Numbered from the stretch's first letter, positions 54,448 through 64,000 are shown. The stretch: 64,000 nt of DNA from Vibrio tritonius (GCF_001547935.1 NZ_AP014636.1:248001-312000), one strand, 5' to 3'. Numbers and translations: made by a program. The notes: a model not told the origin generated them from the letters alone.

Positions 54448-56079
54448 TTAGTTCAATTTGAAGCGTCGCATCGCTTCTTGTAGTGAAGAGGAGAGACGGC
54501 TCAACTCATGGCAAGCTTGAGAGGTCTTTTGTGAACCTTCTGCAACTTCTTGAGATGCCAAGTGAATTTGTTCAGTGCTGCGGCTTAGGTCTTCGGCAAC
54601 TGAATCTTGTTGAGTACATGCAGTCGCAATTTGAGTACTGGTATCTGAAATATCAGCAATCGCTTGGCCTATGTGGCTCATCAGTTGTTTCGAACGCACA
54701 CCTTGCTCGGCACATGCGGTGATATTGTTACGTGACAACTCAGATGCTTGCTGTGCTTTCTTGGCTAAAGATTGCAGTTGTTCGATGATTGCCGTGATTT
54801 CACTAGTCGAATGCTGTGTACGGCCCGCAAGTGTGCGAACTTCATCAGCTACCACCGCAAAGCCGCGACCCGATTCTCCTGCACGCGCTGCTTCAATGGC
54901 TGCGTTTAAAGCAAGAAGGTTGGTTTGATCAGCAATATCACGAATAACATCAAGGATCACGTTGATTTGACTTGATTGTTTTTCTAATTCAGTGACAGTG
55001 TCACCTGCGACACCGATAACTGTCGCCACTTCTTCAATCGAATCGATGATGCTTTGTGTTTCGCGCACGCCCATTTGAGTTTGGTCATTCGCGTGACTTG
55101 CTTTGCTCGCAGACGCTTGTGTATTCTCTGCCACATCAGCAACGGTGGCTTTCATCTCAGTCATTGCGGTCGCAATGTGCGTGATCTGCAATTGTTGCTC
55201 TTTCATTCCTGTTGCTGATTGTTGCGATATGTGAGTCATCTGTTCAACCGATTGACTCAGTTGGTTGACTGCATCGACCACATTATGAATAACGGTACGT
55301 AAATCATTTTGCATTTTTGAGGTGGCATCGGCTAACTCGCCGAGTTCGTCATTACCAATTGAGCTGCGGTCGAGTTTCTTAGATAAGTCTCCTTTAGCGA
55401 TAGCATTGGCTTGCGCAACAACGATTTTGAGTGGACCACAAATTAGGCGAGCCAAAACAACGGTCATCACAACCATCAACAACAGGATGAAGGCATTACT
55501 TACAAATGCCGTGACATTCATATTATCCACAGATGACAGAATAGCATGTTTGTTACGATCCATTGCCTGTCTTAGGATGTTTGTCAGTTTGCCTAATTCA
55601 ATGTCAATGCGGCCAAATGTTTCTAATGACGGCGCGATCGTTCCTCTTGCGGCGTTTCTGTCACCTTTAAGCATTGCTGCGTAGTAGGTTTCTACAATTC
55701 CTTTATAAGAGCCCCATTCTTTGATAAGGCGATTGAACGTTTCTTGCTCTTCACCGGGCCAAACCGTTTTGCCATAGGCAGCGATTTTTGCTTCAACGTT
55801 ACGGCGTTTTTCTATGTTGTCATTAATACGTTGTTGAATATCTGCTGGGTTACCTTGGGTGTACACGGCGATTTGCCATGCACGTAGGCGAGATAAGTCG
55901 TAACGAATCGAGTTTACCGCATCAACAGCTGGCAAGGTGTCGTCGGCAAAATTGATGAGTTCTGCTTTGATGGAATTGAGTTTTAAATTCAAAAAAACGC
56001 CGAAAAGGATGTTAATCAGCGCAATGAGCAAAAAAGAAAGGGAGATCTTTTTTGCTATAGATAGGTTTTTGATCAGCAT
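54448..56079 (-). CDS. Methyl-accepting chemotaxis protein with a four-helix-bundle sensor
   Basis: A 543-residue chemoreceptor. Helix 1 is residues 10-29 ([20 protein letters not shown]); a four-helix-bundle sensor of the 4HB_MCP type follows ([36 protein letters not shown]). Helix 2 is [19 protein letters not shown], then HAMP and the signalling tip [20 protein letters not shown] with [17 protein letters not shown]. Short 4HB domains sense amino acids, aromatic acids or citrate in other bacteria. It sits between bsrV and the nitrate-response genes; no link is evident. Confidence 0.92.
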   Translation of the reverse strand: MLIKNLSIAKKISLSFLLIALINILFGVFLNLKLNSIKAELINFADDTLPAVDAVNSIRYDLSRLRAWQIAVYTQGNPADIQQRINDNIEKRRNVEAKIAAYGKTVWPGEEQETFNRLIKEWGSYKGIVETYYAAMLKGDRNAARGTIAPSLETFGRIDIELGKLTNILRQAMDRNKHAILSSVDNMNVTAFVSNAFILLLMVVMTVVLARLICGPLKIVVAQANAIAKGDLSKKLDRSSIGNDELGELADATSKMQNDLRTVIHNVVDAVNQLSQSVEQMTHISQQSATGMKEQQLQITHIATAMTEMKATVADVAENTQASASKASHANDQTQMGVRETQSIIDSIEEVATVIGVAGDTVTELEKQSSQINVILDVIRDIADQTNLLALNAAIEAARAGESGRGFAVVADEVRTLAGRTQHSTSEITAIIEQLQSLAKKAQQASELSRNNITACAEQGVRSKQLMSHIGQAIADISDTSTQIATACTQQDSVAEDLSRSTEQIHLASQEVAEGSQKTSQACHELSRLSSSLQEAMRRFKLN

Positions 56080-56434
56080 GGTGTTGTTTTGCCTTGTTTT
56101 CTTTAATTTGCAAAGAGTTACTTATCCCTAACTATAACCAGTATCCATGTGTTTACTGGGTTAATTATAACCTTGTCAATATAGTTTTGGATACAAAACA
56201 AAGCAAACCACGCGAAAAAAAATTGTTTAAGAACGTAAAAAAGCGAGCTTTATTTAGGCAATATTTTGATTTAGCTAAATAAAAGATGAATTGGTGAGCA
56301 TGGGCGTTCTGAGAAACTAAGAATTAGCAATCGTTCTGAGCTTGCTTAGTCTCGAGGGGCAAGATCATGGCATTTTTCTAGAGCTCATCCAATTAGGAAA
56401 AACTGCTCAAAACTGGTAACGAAAACCGATGGAT
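56080..56434. other. Intergenic region of 355 bp
   Basis: No gene or clear repeat is seen. It is A+T-rich near the chemoreceptor start and should hold that gene's promoter. Confidence 0.4.
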
Positions 56435-57079
56435 CTAACGAGAGTTTTCCATCAACCAAGCAGCGGCTTCTAAGCGGGAGTGTAAATCGAGCTTTTTCAG
56501 TAGATTTTTCACGTGGACTTTGGCGGTTGCTTCAGAAATCTTTAATTCAGTGGCGATAAGGCGATTACTCATGCCTTTAGTTAATAAAATGAGGGTTTGA
56601 TGTTCGCGCTCGGTAAGGCTTGAAAGCTTGTTGGGTTGCTGCGTTTTGGGTTTATGCCATGACTGGGCGAGCACTTGCGTGAGCCGATCAGACAGCGCCA
56701 ATTTGCCGAGCACGGCTTGTTTGATGTTGGCGACAATATCTTCGGGTTCCATATCTTTAAGTAGGTAGCCATCAGCACCATATCGCATGGCGGTAAGCAC
56801 ATCTTCTTCCGTATCAGAAACGGTGAGCATCACGATTCTTGCGGTGACGCCTTTCGCGCGCATTTGGCGCAGGGTTTCTAACCCATCCATCCCTTGCATG
56901 TTCAAATCAAGCAAAATTAAATCAGGATCATCTTGCAGCGCACTCTCTAACGCTTCAGCACCGGAGTGACATTCCTTGGTCACTTCTAAGTCTTCTTCAT
57001 AGGCGATAAAACGCTGTAATCCTTTACGAAATAAGGGATGGTCATCGACGATCATGATAGTAGATTTCCCATTACTCAT
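56435..57079 (-). CDS. NarL/NarP-type response regulator
   Basis: A 214-residue two-component regulator. The receiver has the acidic pair in IVDDHPLFRKG, the phospho-Asp in DLILLDLNMQGMDG, the Thr/Ser in VMLTVSD and the Lys in LLKDMEPE; the C-terminal LuxR-type helix-turn-helix is LTEREHQTLILLTKGMSNRLIA and TAKVHVKNLLKKLDLHSR. It lies 67 bases after a NarX/NarQ-like sensor gene, so they form one operon. It likely switches the nearby nirBD-narK and other nitrate-response genes. Confidence 0.92.
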   Translation of the reverse strand: MSNGKSTIMIVDDHPLFRKGLQRFIAYEEDLEVTKECHSGAEALESALQDDPDLILLDLNMQGMDGLETLRQMRAKGVTARIVMLTVSDTEEDVLTAMRYGADGYLLKDMEPEDIVANIKQAVLGKLALSDRLTQVLAQSWHKPKTQQPNKLSSLTEREHQTLILLTKGMSNRLIATELKISEATAKVHVKNLLKKLDLHSRLEAAAWLMENSR

Positions 57080-57146
57080 TTGGCTCTCCTTTGCTGCTTG
57101 AGTGAAAGGTGTTAGTAAACATCAAACGATGATGTTGTGGCATAGT

Positions 57147-58928
57147 CTACCCAAGTTCCTTGTTATTGTTGAGGTAATTCGGGGTAAACACCAAACTCAC
57201 TTCGGTTCCGCCATCGAGTAAGGTGTTGATCGCCAATGTTCCTTTCAGTGAATGACAACGCTCTTGCATAATTTCAGTGCCGTAATGGTTAAGCACCCGC
57301 TCGGTTTGAGTAAAGCCTATTCCATCGTCTTGTACCAACAGGACGACGTTTTTCTCCTCGTTTTCCGTTAGAGAAATGGTGATGTGTGAGCCTTGCGAAT
57401 GTTTGACGGCGTTCTGCACCGCTTCTTTGGTGATTTGTAATAGGTGAATTTCTTCATTGGGCTCAAAGGGCACATGGCGACAGTCGTAGTGCAGTTGGAT
57501 TTGCATGGCACTGTGTTTTGCTAAGGTCTGCACGGTATCACTCAGTGCCGCTTGCAAGCCGCCACTGTCAATCTGTAAACGAAAGGTAGTGAGGAGCTCG
57601 CGCAGTTGACGATAAGCCGAGACGACACCTTCTTTGAGTTCATAAACAGGGGTAGTGACTCGCTCGCTCACTGGCTCTTTCTCAATGCCTTTTTCAATAC
57701 ACGCGACCTGAAATTTGAGGTACGAAAGGGATTGAGCCAAAGAATCATGCAGCTCACGCGCAATAATATTTCGTTCACTCAGTAGCGCGATGCGTCTCTC
57801 TTGGTTGAGTTGGTTCGAAAAACTCAGTGCAATGCCCAATTGATCCACCAAGGATTCCACCAAATCGCGCTGCCAATTTGCCATTGGCGATTGGGTAAAT
57901 ACACGGATGTCACCATAGTGGTTGTCATTGCGTTCTATTGGAAAGTGAACGGTTTGGCTCGATGCGCTATTTCCCAGCTCTGAACCAATGAGCACTTGGT
58001 GATAAGGCAGTTCAGGCTGCGAGGTAAAGAGTGTCAGCTGTAGGTTATTGAGTTGGCTAACGGCGCTTAATTGCTGCAAAATCGACTCAAAATCGAGTTG
58101 ACCATAATGAGATTGGTTGACCTGTTGAGCTACGTTGTACAAGAACGTGAGCATCTGATTGCTCTGGCTGAGCGCTTGGGTCTTTTCAGCAATGCGCTGT
58201 TCAAGATCTTGATGAATCGACTGCATGCTTTGATTGGCTTTGTTGATGGTTTTGGCCAAAAGACCAAGCTCATCATCGCGATGCACCAAACAGCGTTGGC
58301 TCCAATCACCTTGTGACGAGCTTTCCGCCACGTCGGTTAGCTCGCGCAGCGGGCGCGCGATGTATTTGTGAATCGAGTAAATCGAGAGAAGAATAAGGCC
58401 CAATGTGATGGCTAGTGTAATGGTCTGAATGATTTTTAACTCTTGCAGGCGCTCTTCCAACACCTTTTGATAGCCATAGACTAGACGGTCAATGGATTGC
58501 ACAAAGCTTTCGAGTTTGGGCAGAAACGGCCCTAGTTGAAATTGAGCGTTAGCGTTCGCCAGTGTTGGTTTAATCTCTTGGTTCCACGTGTGTGCGACTT
58601 GATCGTATTCATCTTTAATCGCCACCTGATGAAAGCGAATAAAATCCTTTTTTAACACAGGGTCGTTAAACAGGGTTTCAAACTGTTGAATCAGTTGCTG
58701 TACTTTGTGGCGATTCTCTAGGGAATCCTCGCTTTGTAGTAGCGTTACCTGAGTGGTGATGCGGTAACTCATCATGCGCAGAGAGCCAGAAAGGTTGATG
58801 GTTTTGCCATCGTACTCACTTATTTGCGACATATACATTGATGAGAAAATACTGACGAACGCCATCAAGATCAAACTGACCATGATCGCGGTGATCTTCA
58901 TGACAATTGAGCGGCTAAGTTTGGGCAA
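57147..58928 (-). CDS. NarX/NarQ-type nitrate/nitrite sensor kinase
   Basis: A 593-residue membrane sensor. Helix 1 is about residues 11-31; the periplasmic sensor opens with NLSGSLRMMSYRITTQV, the conserved P-box that binds nitrate in NarX/NarQ. Helix 2 is near ITLAITLGLILLSIYSIHKYI, then HAMP, a GAF-like central part, the HisKA_3 motif ELHDSLAQSLSYLKFQ (phospho-His) and an ATPase domain (VQDDGIGFTQTER). It pairs with the response regulator downstream. Length is close to NarX. Confidence 0.92.
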   Translation of the reverse strand: MPKLSRSIVMKITAIMVSLILMAFVSIFSSMYMSQISEYDGKTINLSGSLRMMSYRITTQVTLLQSEDSLENRHKVQQLIQQFETLFNDPVLKKDFIRFHQVAIKDEYDQVAHTWNQEIKPTLANANAQFQLGPFLPKLESFVQSIDRLVYGYQKVLEERLQELKIIQTITLAITLGLILLSIYSIHKYIARPLRELTDVAESSSQGDWSQRCLVHRDDELGLLAKTINKANQSMQSIHQDLEQRIAEKTQALSQSNQMLTFLYNVAQQVNQSHYGQLDFESILQQLSAVSQLNNLQLTLFTSQPELPYHQVLIGSELGNSASSQTVHFPIERNDNHYGDIRVFTQSPMANWQRDLVESLVDQLGIALSFSNQLNQERRIALLSERNIIARELHDSLAQSLSYLKFQVACIEKGIEKEPVSERVTTPVYELKEGVVSAYRQLRELLTTFRLQIDSGGLQAALSDTVQTLAKHSAMQIQLHYDCRHVPFEPNEEIHLLQITKEAVQNAVKHSQGSHITISLTENEEKNVVLLVQDDGIGFTQTERVLNHYGTEIMQERCHSLKGTLAINTLLDGGTEVSLVFTPNYLNNNKELG

Positions 58929-59021
58929 TCTAACGTCCTTTTTCTTTTAACACATCCATTTTCTCGCCGTTTTTTTCACTCTTTTTCTTTGACCGTCCTG
59001 ATCGTTACGCACAGCGAGAAC

Positions 59022-60749
59022 CTAGTGATTTAGCAAAAGCAGCGCCTCTACGATAGCGACAAACAGTGCTGCAAGGGAAATCATTTTCCAAAATAGCACA
59101 GGATTGCGAGTCATTAATGGTCGATTGCTTGGACTATTGATGAGTGCGGTATTGGGTGTGCTCAAATCGGTAACAAAATCGCCTAATGCTTGATAGCGCT
59201 GCTGAGGTGACTCTTCGGTTGCTTTGCGAAAGGCCAAATCGACCCAAAGCGGAATGTCGGCACGATGAGTTTGTAGCGACTGATAATGCCATTTGGTATG
59301 ACGGGCACTTTGAATCGCTTGCGAGGTATTTTCTTTAAAGGGTAAGTAGCCGCTCAGCATCTCATAACCAATAACGGCAATGGAGAACAGATCCGATAAG
59401 GTGGTGGCGCGCCCTGTATTGATGTATTCCGGCGCAATGTAGTTCACCGTGCCAAGTGGGAACGGGTCATTTTGATGTGCTTGTGCTTCTTTGATTCCCA
59501 GTACGTCGACGGTACCAAAATCGATCAATTTCACTGTCCCTTCTGGCGTAATCATGATGTTCTCGGGCTTGAGATCGCAATGAACCATATCAGCGCGCTG
59601 CAACACTCGTACCGCTCGCACCAATTCGGTGAGTATTGTCCGAACCTCATTAAGAGAAGGATTGGGGTGATCAAATATCCATTGGCGTAGTGTTGCTCCG
59701 GGAATCCACTCACTGACTTGATAGAGAAACGGCGTTTCTGCTGGGGGGGCGTACATCTTCATTAAGCGTGGGCTATTGAGCTGTGAGGCAATCCAATATT
59801 CGTTAGCGAATCGGCGTAACGTCGGCAGATCATCGCTGGCATTGACTGATGGCGCTTTAAGTACTCGCTGCTCTTTTATGTGTGTATCTTCCACCAGATA
59901 GACATGACTACGCGAGCCTTCGTGCAAGGTGCGCAGCACTTTAAAGTGGTCGAGGCTCATTCCGGCTTTGAGTACCGGAGGAATGCGGCGGCTGAGAAGT
60001 TGCTGTTCCAGTTCGGGCAAGCTCTTTTCTGGCAACGCCATGATATCGAAAATGACACAGGTGCAGTTATCTTGACTGCCATTGTCAATGGCGAGTTGGC
60101 AAAGCTTAGCACTCAGAACTTCGGCACTGTCTTGCTGCGCTAACACTGCGCTTATTTGCTCAGGGGAGAGTGTTTGGTGGACTCCATCGGTGGTGAGCAA
60201 AAATCGATCATGTCGATTTACTTCCAGCGTTTGATAGTCCACATCGGCATTCTCATCCATGCCGAGAGCTCGGGTGAGATGGCCCGTTCCTTTGGCGGTC
60301 ATGCGTTGATGGTCACGGGTCAATTGGGTGAGCTTGTGGCGGCGATAGCGATAGATACGGCTATCGCCAATATGAATCAAATGAGCGGTATTGGATTTGA
60401 GGATTAGCGAGCTAAACGTGGTAACCATACCGTTATGGCGCAGCGCATCTTGGCCTTGGGTATAAAGCCATTGATTGAGTTGACTTAAAAGCGAAGTAAC
60501 AGAATGAGAGACGCTCCAACTATGAGGCGTGGCGTAATAGTCTTGGATAAATTGTGTGGTGACCGTGTGGCTGGCTTGCTGACCTTGGTCGCTGCAACTG
60601 ACGCCATCGGCAATGCAGACAACGGTGCCTTTGAACGTCAGTTCATCTTGTCTTTGCGGGTGTTTAACAATAAAGGCATCCTGATTTTCAGCGCGAACAC
60701 CGGTGAGCGATGTACCGCCGAAGGTGACCCGTTGGAGTGATTTATCCAT
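59022..60749 (-). CDS. Fused PP2C-type phosphatase and Ser/Thr protein kinase, membrane-anchored
   Basis: A 575-residue bifunctional signalling protein (start at 60749, MDKSLQR, AGGAG upstream). The N-terminal PP2C domain (residues about 10-240) has the metal Asps in ENQDAFI and CIADGVSCSD, GDSRIYR and NGSQDNCTC. A linker leads to a Hanks-type kinase (about 265-530): glycine loop LHEGSRSHVYLV, Lys in RVLKAP, catalytic loop HCDLKPENIM and LIDFGTVD. A C-terminal helix (FWKMISLAALFVAIVEALLLL) anchors it to the membrane. It sits between narK and the sensor pair, and such fusions recur in nitrate-assimilation loci, so it may reversibly phosphorylate a transport or nitrogen protein (inference). Confidence 0.88.
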   Translation of the reverse strand: MDKSLQRVTFGGTSLTGVRAENQDAFIVKHPQRQDELTFKGTVVCIADGVSCSDQGQQASHTVTTQFIQDYYATPHSWSVSHSVTSLLSQLNQWLYTQGQDALRHNGMVTTFSSLILKSNTAHLIHIGDSRIYRYRRHKLTQLTRDHQRMTAKGTGHLTRALGMDENADVDYQTLEVNRHDRFLLTTDGVHQTLSPEQISAVLAQQDSAEVLSAKLCQLAIDNGSQDNCTCVIFDIMALPEKSLPELEQQLLSRRIPPVLKAGMSLDHFKVLRTLHEGSRSHVYLVEDTHIKEQRVLKAPSVNASDDLPTLRRFANEYWIASQLNSPRLMKMYAPPAETPFLYQVSEWIPGATLRQWIFDHPNPSLNEVRTILTELVRAVRVLQRADMVHCDLKPENIMITPEGTVKLIDFGTVDVLGIKEAQAHQNDPFPLGTVNYIAPEYINTGRATTLSDLFSIAVIGYEMLSGYLPFKENTSQAIQSARHTKWHYQSLQTHRADIPLWVDLAFRKATEESPQQRYQALGDFVTDLSTPNTALINSPSNRPLMTRNPVLFWKMISLAALFVAIVEALLLLNH

Positions 60750-60831
60750 TCTCAAACTGCTCCTTGTGGTGTGAACCATCAATAACGAAAGCTCCTCAGC
60801 CATCGACTGAGGAGCTAAGGGAACATCAACC

Positions 60832-62298
60832 TTAAGAGACTTTGATCAGAGTGACTGAACCGTCTTCGTTCACTTCAGTTATTTCACCTTTAGGCTCTTC
60901 CATAAAGAACAGCGTAGCAAAACCAACCACAGCGGTTGCTGCAATCACGTAGAAGAAGGTTTGGTAGCTCACAAAAGAGAGAATCGTCAGATAAACTACT
61001 GAACCCACATTACCGTAAGCGCCTGTCATCCCTGCAATTTGACCTGTCATGCGACGTTTAATCAGTGGAACGGTAGCGAAAACGGCCCCTTCACCAGCTT
61101 GGACGAAGAACGAACACGCCATCGCTGCCGCAACCGCCAGCCATAGTGGCCACGAGCCGTTCACTTGTCCCATCAAGAAGTAACCCACAGCCAAACCCGC
61201 AGTCAAAATCAGCAGTGTCATCTTACGACCGTATTTGTCTGACAAAAGGCCGCCACCAGGACGAGACATTAGGTTCATAAAGGCGTATGAAGAGGCTACC
61301 ATCCCCGCCATTACGGGCGTCAGTTGGAATGTGTCGGAGAAAAACAGCGGTAGCATTGATACCACAGCAAGCTCAGAACCAAAGGTGGCAAAATAGAGTA
61401 CGTTTAGCACTGCGACTTGTTTGAATTTGTATTGGTGTGCAGGTTCAACTGGAGTGGTGAAGATGGTTTTGTTCACTTTCCAAACTTGCAGCGCATCGAA
61501 AAGATAAAGTGCCGTTAGGCCAGCATAAATACTGATCACCATCCCTTCACTGAGCATATTGATGCCGCTTGGAGAGAGTTTCCATGCCAGTAAACCAAGC
61601 ACAGCATACATGGGAATTTTCATCAGCAGTAGGAAAACAAAATCGCCTTTAGAAGTCACTTCCATCGCCGACAGATGTTTAGGACGAAAATAGGTGGCGC
61701 CTTTGGGTGTATCGGTGACGTTACGATAGAAAATAACAGAGAACACCAAACTCATTAAGCCCGTTAATGCAGTCGCATAGCGCCAGCCGTCATCACCGCC
61801 GAACGCTAAAGCTAAAGCAGGTAGAGTAAACGCGGCAGCGGCTGAGCCAAAGTTACCCCAACCGCCATAAATGCCCTCTGCTGTGCCCAGTTGGTTGTGC
61901 GGGAACCATTCAGAGACTAAACGAATACCCACCACGAAACCGGCACCGATAAAGCCAAGCAAGAAGCGGGCAATCGCCGCTTGAATAAAGCTGTCGGCAA
62001 AGGCAAAAGCAAAACAAGGAATGGAGCAGATGGCGAGAAGCGCTGAGTAAACTGCGCGTGGACCAAAGCGGTCGGTAAACATACCAATCAGCACGCGAGC
62101 AGGAATGGTTAGGGCGACGTTGAGGATCAGCAAGGTTTTGATCTCTTCCGATGAGAGCCCAAGGGAGGTTTTGACCATTTGCAGCATCGGCGCAAAGTTA
62201 AACCAGATAACAAAGGTGATGAAAAAGGCGATCCAGCTGAGGTGGAGGATCTTCATCTTGCCGCTAAATGAAAACAGCGAAAATTTAGTATTGTCCAT
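60832..62298 (-). CDS. narK: Nitrate/nitrite MFS transporter NarK
   Basis: A 488-residue 12-helix transporter of the nitrate/nitrite porter family. The nitrate-signature stretches are GGWGNFGSAAAAFTLP in helix 5 and AGMTGAYGNVGSVVYLT in helix 11, with an Arg in helices 2 and 8 (PARVLIGMFTDRFG, NLMSRPGGGLLSDKYGR). The helix spacing is normal. It is cotranscribed with nirBD upstream and separated from nirD by a hairpin. It imports nitrate or nitrite for the reductase, or exports nitrite. Confidence 0.93.
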   Translation of the reverse strand: MDNTKFSLFSFSGKMKILHLSWIAFFITFVIWFNFAPMLQMVKTSLGLSSEEIKTLLILNVALTIPARVLIGMFTDRFGPRAVYSALLAICSIPCFAFAFADSFIQAAIARFLLGFIGAGFVVGIRLVSEWFPHNQLGTAEGIYGGWGNFGSAAAAFTLPALALAFGGDDGWRYATALTGLMSLVFSVIFYRNVTDTPKGATYFRPKHLSAMEVTSKGDFVFLLLMKIPMYAVLGLLAWKLSPSGINMLSEGMVISIYAGLTALYLFDALQVWKVNKTIFTTPVEPAHQYKFKQVAVLNVLYFATFGSELAVVSMLPLFFSDTFQLTPVMAGMVASSYAFMNLMSRPGGGLLSDKYGRKMTLLILTAGLAVGYFLMGQVNGSWPLWLAVAAAMACSFFVQAGEGAVFATVPLIKRRMTGQIAGMTGAYGNVGSVVYLTILSFVSYQTFFYVIAATAVVGFATLFFMEEPKGEITEVNEDGSVTLIKVS

Positions 62299-62332
62299 AA
62301 TCTAATTCCTAACTGTAGAGTGTGCTGGTCCG

Positions 62333-62356
62333 CACAGTGCTGTAGCCAGCACTGTG
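62333..62356. promoter_or_regulatory. Perfect hairpin between nirD and narK
   Basis: CACAGTGCTG-TAGC-CAGCACTGTG, a perfect 10-bp stem with a four-base loop, with no T-run on the narK side. A competing GTGCTGG/CCAGCAC pair overlaps it. It may guard the nirBD transcript end or act as an attenuator. Confidence 0.6.
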
Positions 62357-62387
62357 TGTACGAAATAGTGATAAACGATGTAAGTAA

Positions 62388-62714
62388 CTAGATTCTTATT
62401 TGAATCTCATCATTGGCTTGCTGAACTTCATAGGTGGCGATGCTCAGTTCCGGCTTTTCTAAACAAGCCCCCGTCACCAAATTCCAGTGTTGTTTATAAA
62501 GAGGGGACGCCACATACAGTTGATCGTCGATTGAGCCGATGATCCCGCGCGACAGTACATTGGCTTTGCCAATCGGGTCATAGTTGCCAATCGCATAGAA
62601 GTGGTTGGTGCGTTGACTAAAGAAGATAGCGACCTGTTTATCGCCCACCTTGGCACAAACGCCACTGTTTGGTGCGATATCGCTGGTTTTACAAATGGTT
62701 TTCCATTGACTCAT
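62388..62714 (-). CDS. nirD: Nitrite reductase small subunit NirD
   Basis: A 108-residue partner of NirB with the Rieske-like fold but without the cluster ligands: the usual Cys-x-His positions are not present, as in NirD of this type. Clear stretches are APNSGVCAKVGDKQVAIFF and YDPIGKANVLSRGIIG. It lies 23 bases after nirB. The subunit is needed for NADH-nitrite reduction to ammonia in the cytosol. Confidence 0.92.
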   Translation of the reverse strand: MSQWKTICKTSDIAPNSGVCAKVGDKQVAIFFSQRTNHFYAIGNYDPIGKANVLSRGIIGSIDDQLYVASPLYKQHWNLVTGACLEKPELSIATYEVQQANDEIQIRI

Positions 62715-62737
62715 CTTGTGCTTCCTTCTTTAGCCAA

Positions 62738-64000
62738 TTATTGAACTTGGGTGATTTCGATAGCGAGATCATCGCGGTGCGCTTTAGGGGCAATTTGTCC
62801 GCGAATATCGACAAACTGGACGTTATCATCACGGTCATCACTGTTGATGAAGTGGCTAAAGCGTTGCAATTTTTCGGGTGTTTCTAGGGTGGTTTTCCAT
62901 TCGCATTGGTATTTGGCGATGTTGTCTGCCATGGCTTGCTCGAGTTCGGTGCAAAGACCAAGTTTGTCGTCAATCACCACCTCTTTTAGGTACGCTAGTC
63001 CACCTTCTAGGTTTTCTAACCAGACGGAGGTGCGTTGCAGGCGGTCGGCGGTACGGATGTAGAACATCAGCACGCGGTCGATGTATTTCACTAAAGTAGC
63101 TTGGTCGAGGTCGGTCGCGAATAGGTCTGCATGACGAGGGCGCATACCGCCGTTACCACAGATATAGAGGTTGAAGCCTTTATCGGTGGCAATCACGCCG
63201 ATGTCTTTGGATTGCGCTTCAGCACATTCACGGGTACAGCCTGAGACGGCAAACTTGAGTTTGTGTGGTGAGCGTAGCCCTTTGTAGCGATTTTCTAAAT
63301 CAATCGCGAGCCCCATGCTGTCTTGTACTCCGTAGCGACACCAAGTTTGTCCCACACAGGATTTGACGGTACGTAGAGATTTGCCGTAAGCATGACCGGT
63401 TTCAAAGCCTGCATCGACCAAACGTCGCCAAATTAGCGGCAAATCGTTAAGTTGTGCGCCGAACAGGTCGATACGTTGTCCGCCGGTGATTTTTGTGTAT
63501 AAACCAAAATCTTTGGCGACTTCGCCCAGTACAATCAGTTTTTCTGCGGTGATTTCGCCGCCCGGAATCCGTGGCACAACTGAGTAAGTGCCATCTTTTT
63601 GCATGTTGCCCAAGAACAAATCGTTGGTGTCTTGCAGCTCAATGTGCTCTTGGCGCAGGATGTAATCGTTCCAGTAAGAGGCAAGAATTGAACCCACGGT
63701 CGGTTTGCAAATTTCACACCCTAAGCCCGAGCCGTATTGAGCAAGCAGTTCGTCGAAGGTTTTGATTTGATGGACACGAATCAAATCGCTCAGTTCTTGG
63801 CGTGAGTAGGCGAAGTGCTCACATACATGGTTGTTGACTTCGACGCCCAATTTCTCTAGTTCACTGTCTAACACTTGTTTAGCTAGAGCACTGCAGCCAC
63901 CACAACCGGTCGAGGCATTGGTGGTCTCTTTCAGCTCTGCCATGGTAGTGCAGCCGGCTTTTACCGCTTCAACAATAGTACCTTTGGTGACATCAAAACA
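62738..64000 (-). CDS. nirB: Nitrite reductase large subunit NirB, C-terminal half (cut by window end)
   Basis: The C-terminal ~420 residues of the siroheme NADH-nitrite reductase; the frame is open to base 64000, upstream of an in-frame ATG at 63943 that is internal. The [2Fe-2S] region ends in CGGCSALAKQVL, followed by the ferredoxin-like and sulfite/nitrite-reductase domains with the siroheme/4Fe-4S cysteines in SCVGQTWCRYGVQDSMG and SGCTRECAEAQSKDIG. The N-terminal FAD/NADH half lies outside. It reduces nitrite to ammonia and precedes nirD. Confidence 0.95.
   Translation of the reverse strand, partial: CFDVTKGTIVEAVKAGCTTMAELKETTNASTGCGGCSALAKQVLDSELEKLGVEVNNHVCEHFAYSRQELSDLIRVHQIKTFDELLAQYGSGLGCEICKPTVGSILASYWNDYILRQEHIELQDTNDLFLGNMQKDGTYSVVPRIPGGEITAEKLIVLGEVAKDFGLYTKITGGQRIDLFGAQLNDLPLIWRRLVDAGFETGHAYGKSLRTVKSCVGQTWCRYGVQDSMGLAIDLENRYKGLRSPHKLKFAVSGCTRECAEAQSKDIGVIATDKGFNLYICGNGGMRPRHADLFATDLDQATLVKYIDRVLMFYIRTADRLQRTSVWLENLEGGLAYLKEVVIDDKLGLCTELEQAMADNIAKYQCEWKTTLETPEKLQRFSHFINSDDRDDNVQFVDIRGQIAPKAHRDDLAIEITQVQ

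Overview
The window looks like a Vibrionaceae (Vibrio-type) chromosome segment of about 45% G+C. Support for this comes from a BsrV-type periplasmic broad-spectrum racemase, chemoreceptors, a SoxR with a soxS-like operator, Fur-box iron loci, a nir/nar nitrite locus and short palindromic repeats. A secondary-chromosome location would fit the mix of accessory catabolic, transport and sensory genes, but that is inference.

Region 1 (1-5.9 kb) is the AT-rich end of a natural-product (NRPS/PKS-type) cluster: the C-terminal part of a type II thioesterase, a GNAT acetyltransferase and a Sfp/EntD-type phosphopantetheinyl transferase. A mobile-element graveyard follows: an internal fragment of a HisC-like aminotransferase cut at an IS66 left end, an IS66 element lacking its 3' half, an IS3 element inserted or fused there, the 3' end of a hybrid sensor kinase (receiver + Hpt) with a frameshift, and a scrap of a second IS3-type element.

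Region 2 (6.4-12.5 kb) is an iron locus: a TonB-dependent siderophore receptor with a Fur box, a divergent AraC regulator without a normal start codon, an Fes-type siderophore esterase and an iron-dependent alcohol dehydrogenase. Region 3 (12.6-21.6 kb) is a complete five-step histidine degradation locus, hutDF divergent from hutC then hutHIGU. HutF plus HutG replace the one-step formimidoylglutamase, and the urocanase is the long, eukaryote-like form. HutC-type operators lie at both promoters, and a 164-bp palindromic repeat sits before hutH.

Region 4 (21.6-35.2 kb) holds a membrane-anchored metallo-beta-lactamase-fold hydrolase, a DHA2 exporter with a LysR regulator separated by a 296-bp MITE-like repeat, an fbpABC ferric-iron ABC importer behind two Fur boxes, a CynX/NimT-like MFS/AraC pair, and a SoxR locus in which a perfect soxS-type operator drives a small membrane protein and an MFS transporter. 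Region 5 (35-54.4 kb) carries an unusual 5'-nucleotidase-family lipoprotein, a secreted Nep1-like (NLP) protein, an aldo/keto reductase, a dCache chemoreceptor, a DeoR/Gfo-Idh-MocA pair, a DsbA-like/LysR pair, a YqhD-type alcohol dehydrogenase, an exported cupin, a DMT transporter, an MBL/DJ-1-AraC/MFS trio and BsrV.

Region 6 (54.4-64 kb) holds a second chemoreceptor and then, all on the minus strand, nirB (cut by the window end), nirD, narK, a fused PP2C phosphatase/Ser-Thr kinase, a NarX/NarQ-type sensor and a NarL/NarP-type regulator. This is a coherent nitrite/nitrate locus. I found no CRISPR array, rRNA or tRNA.
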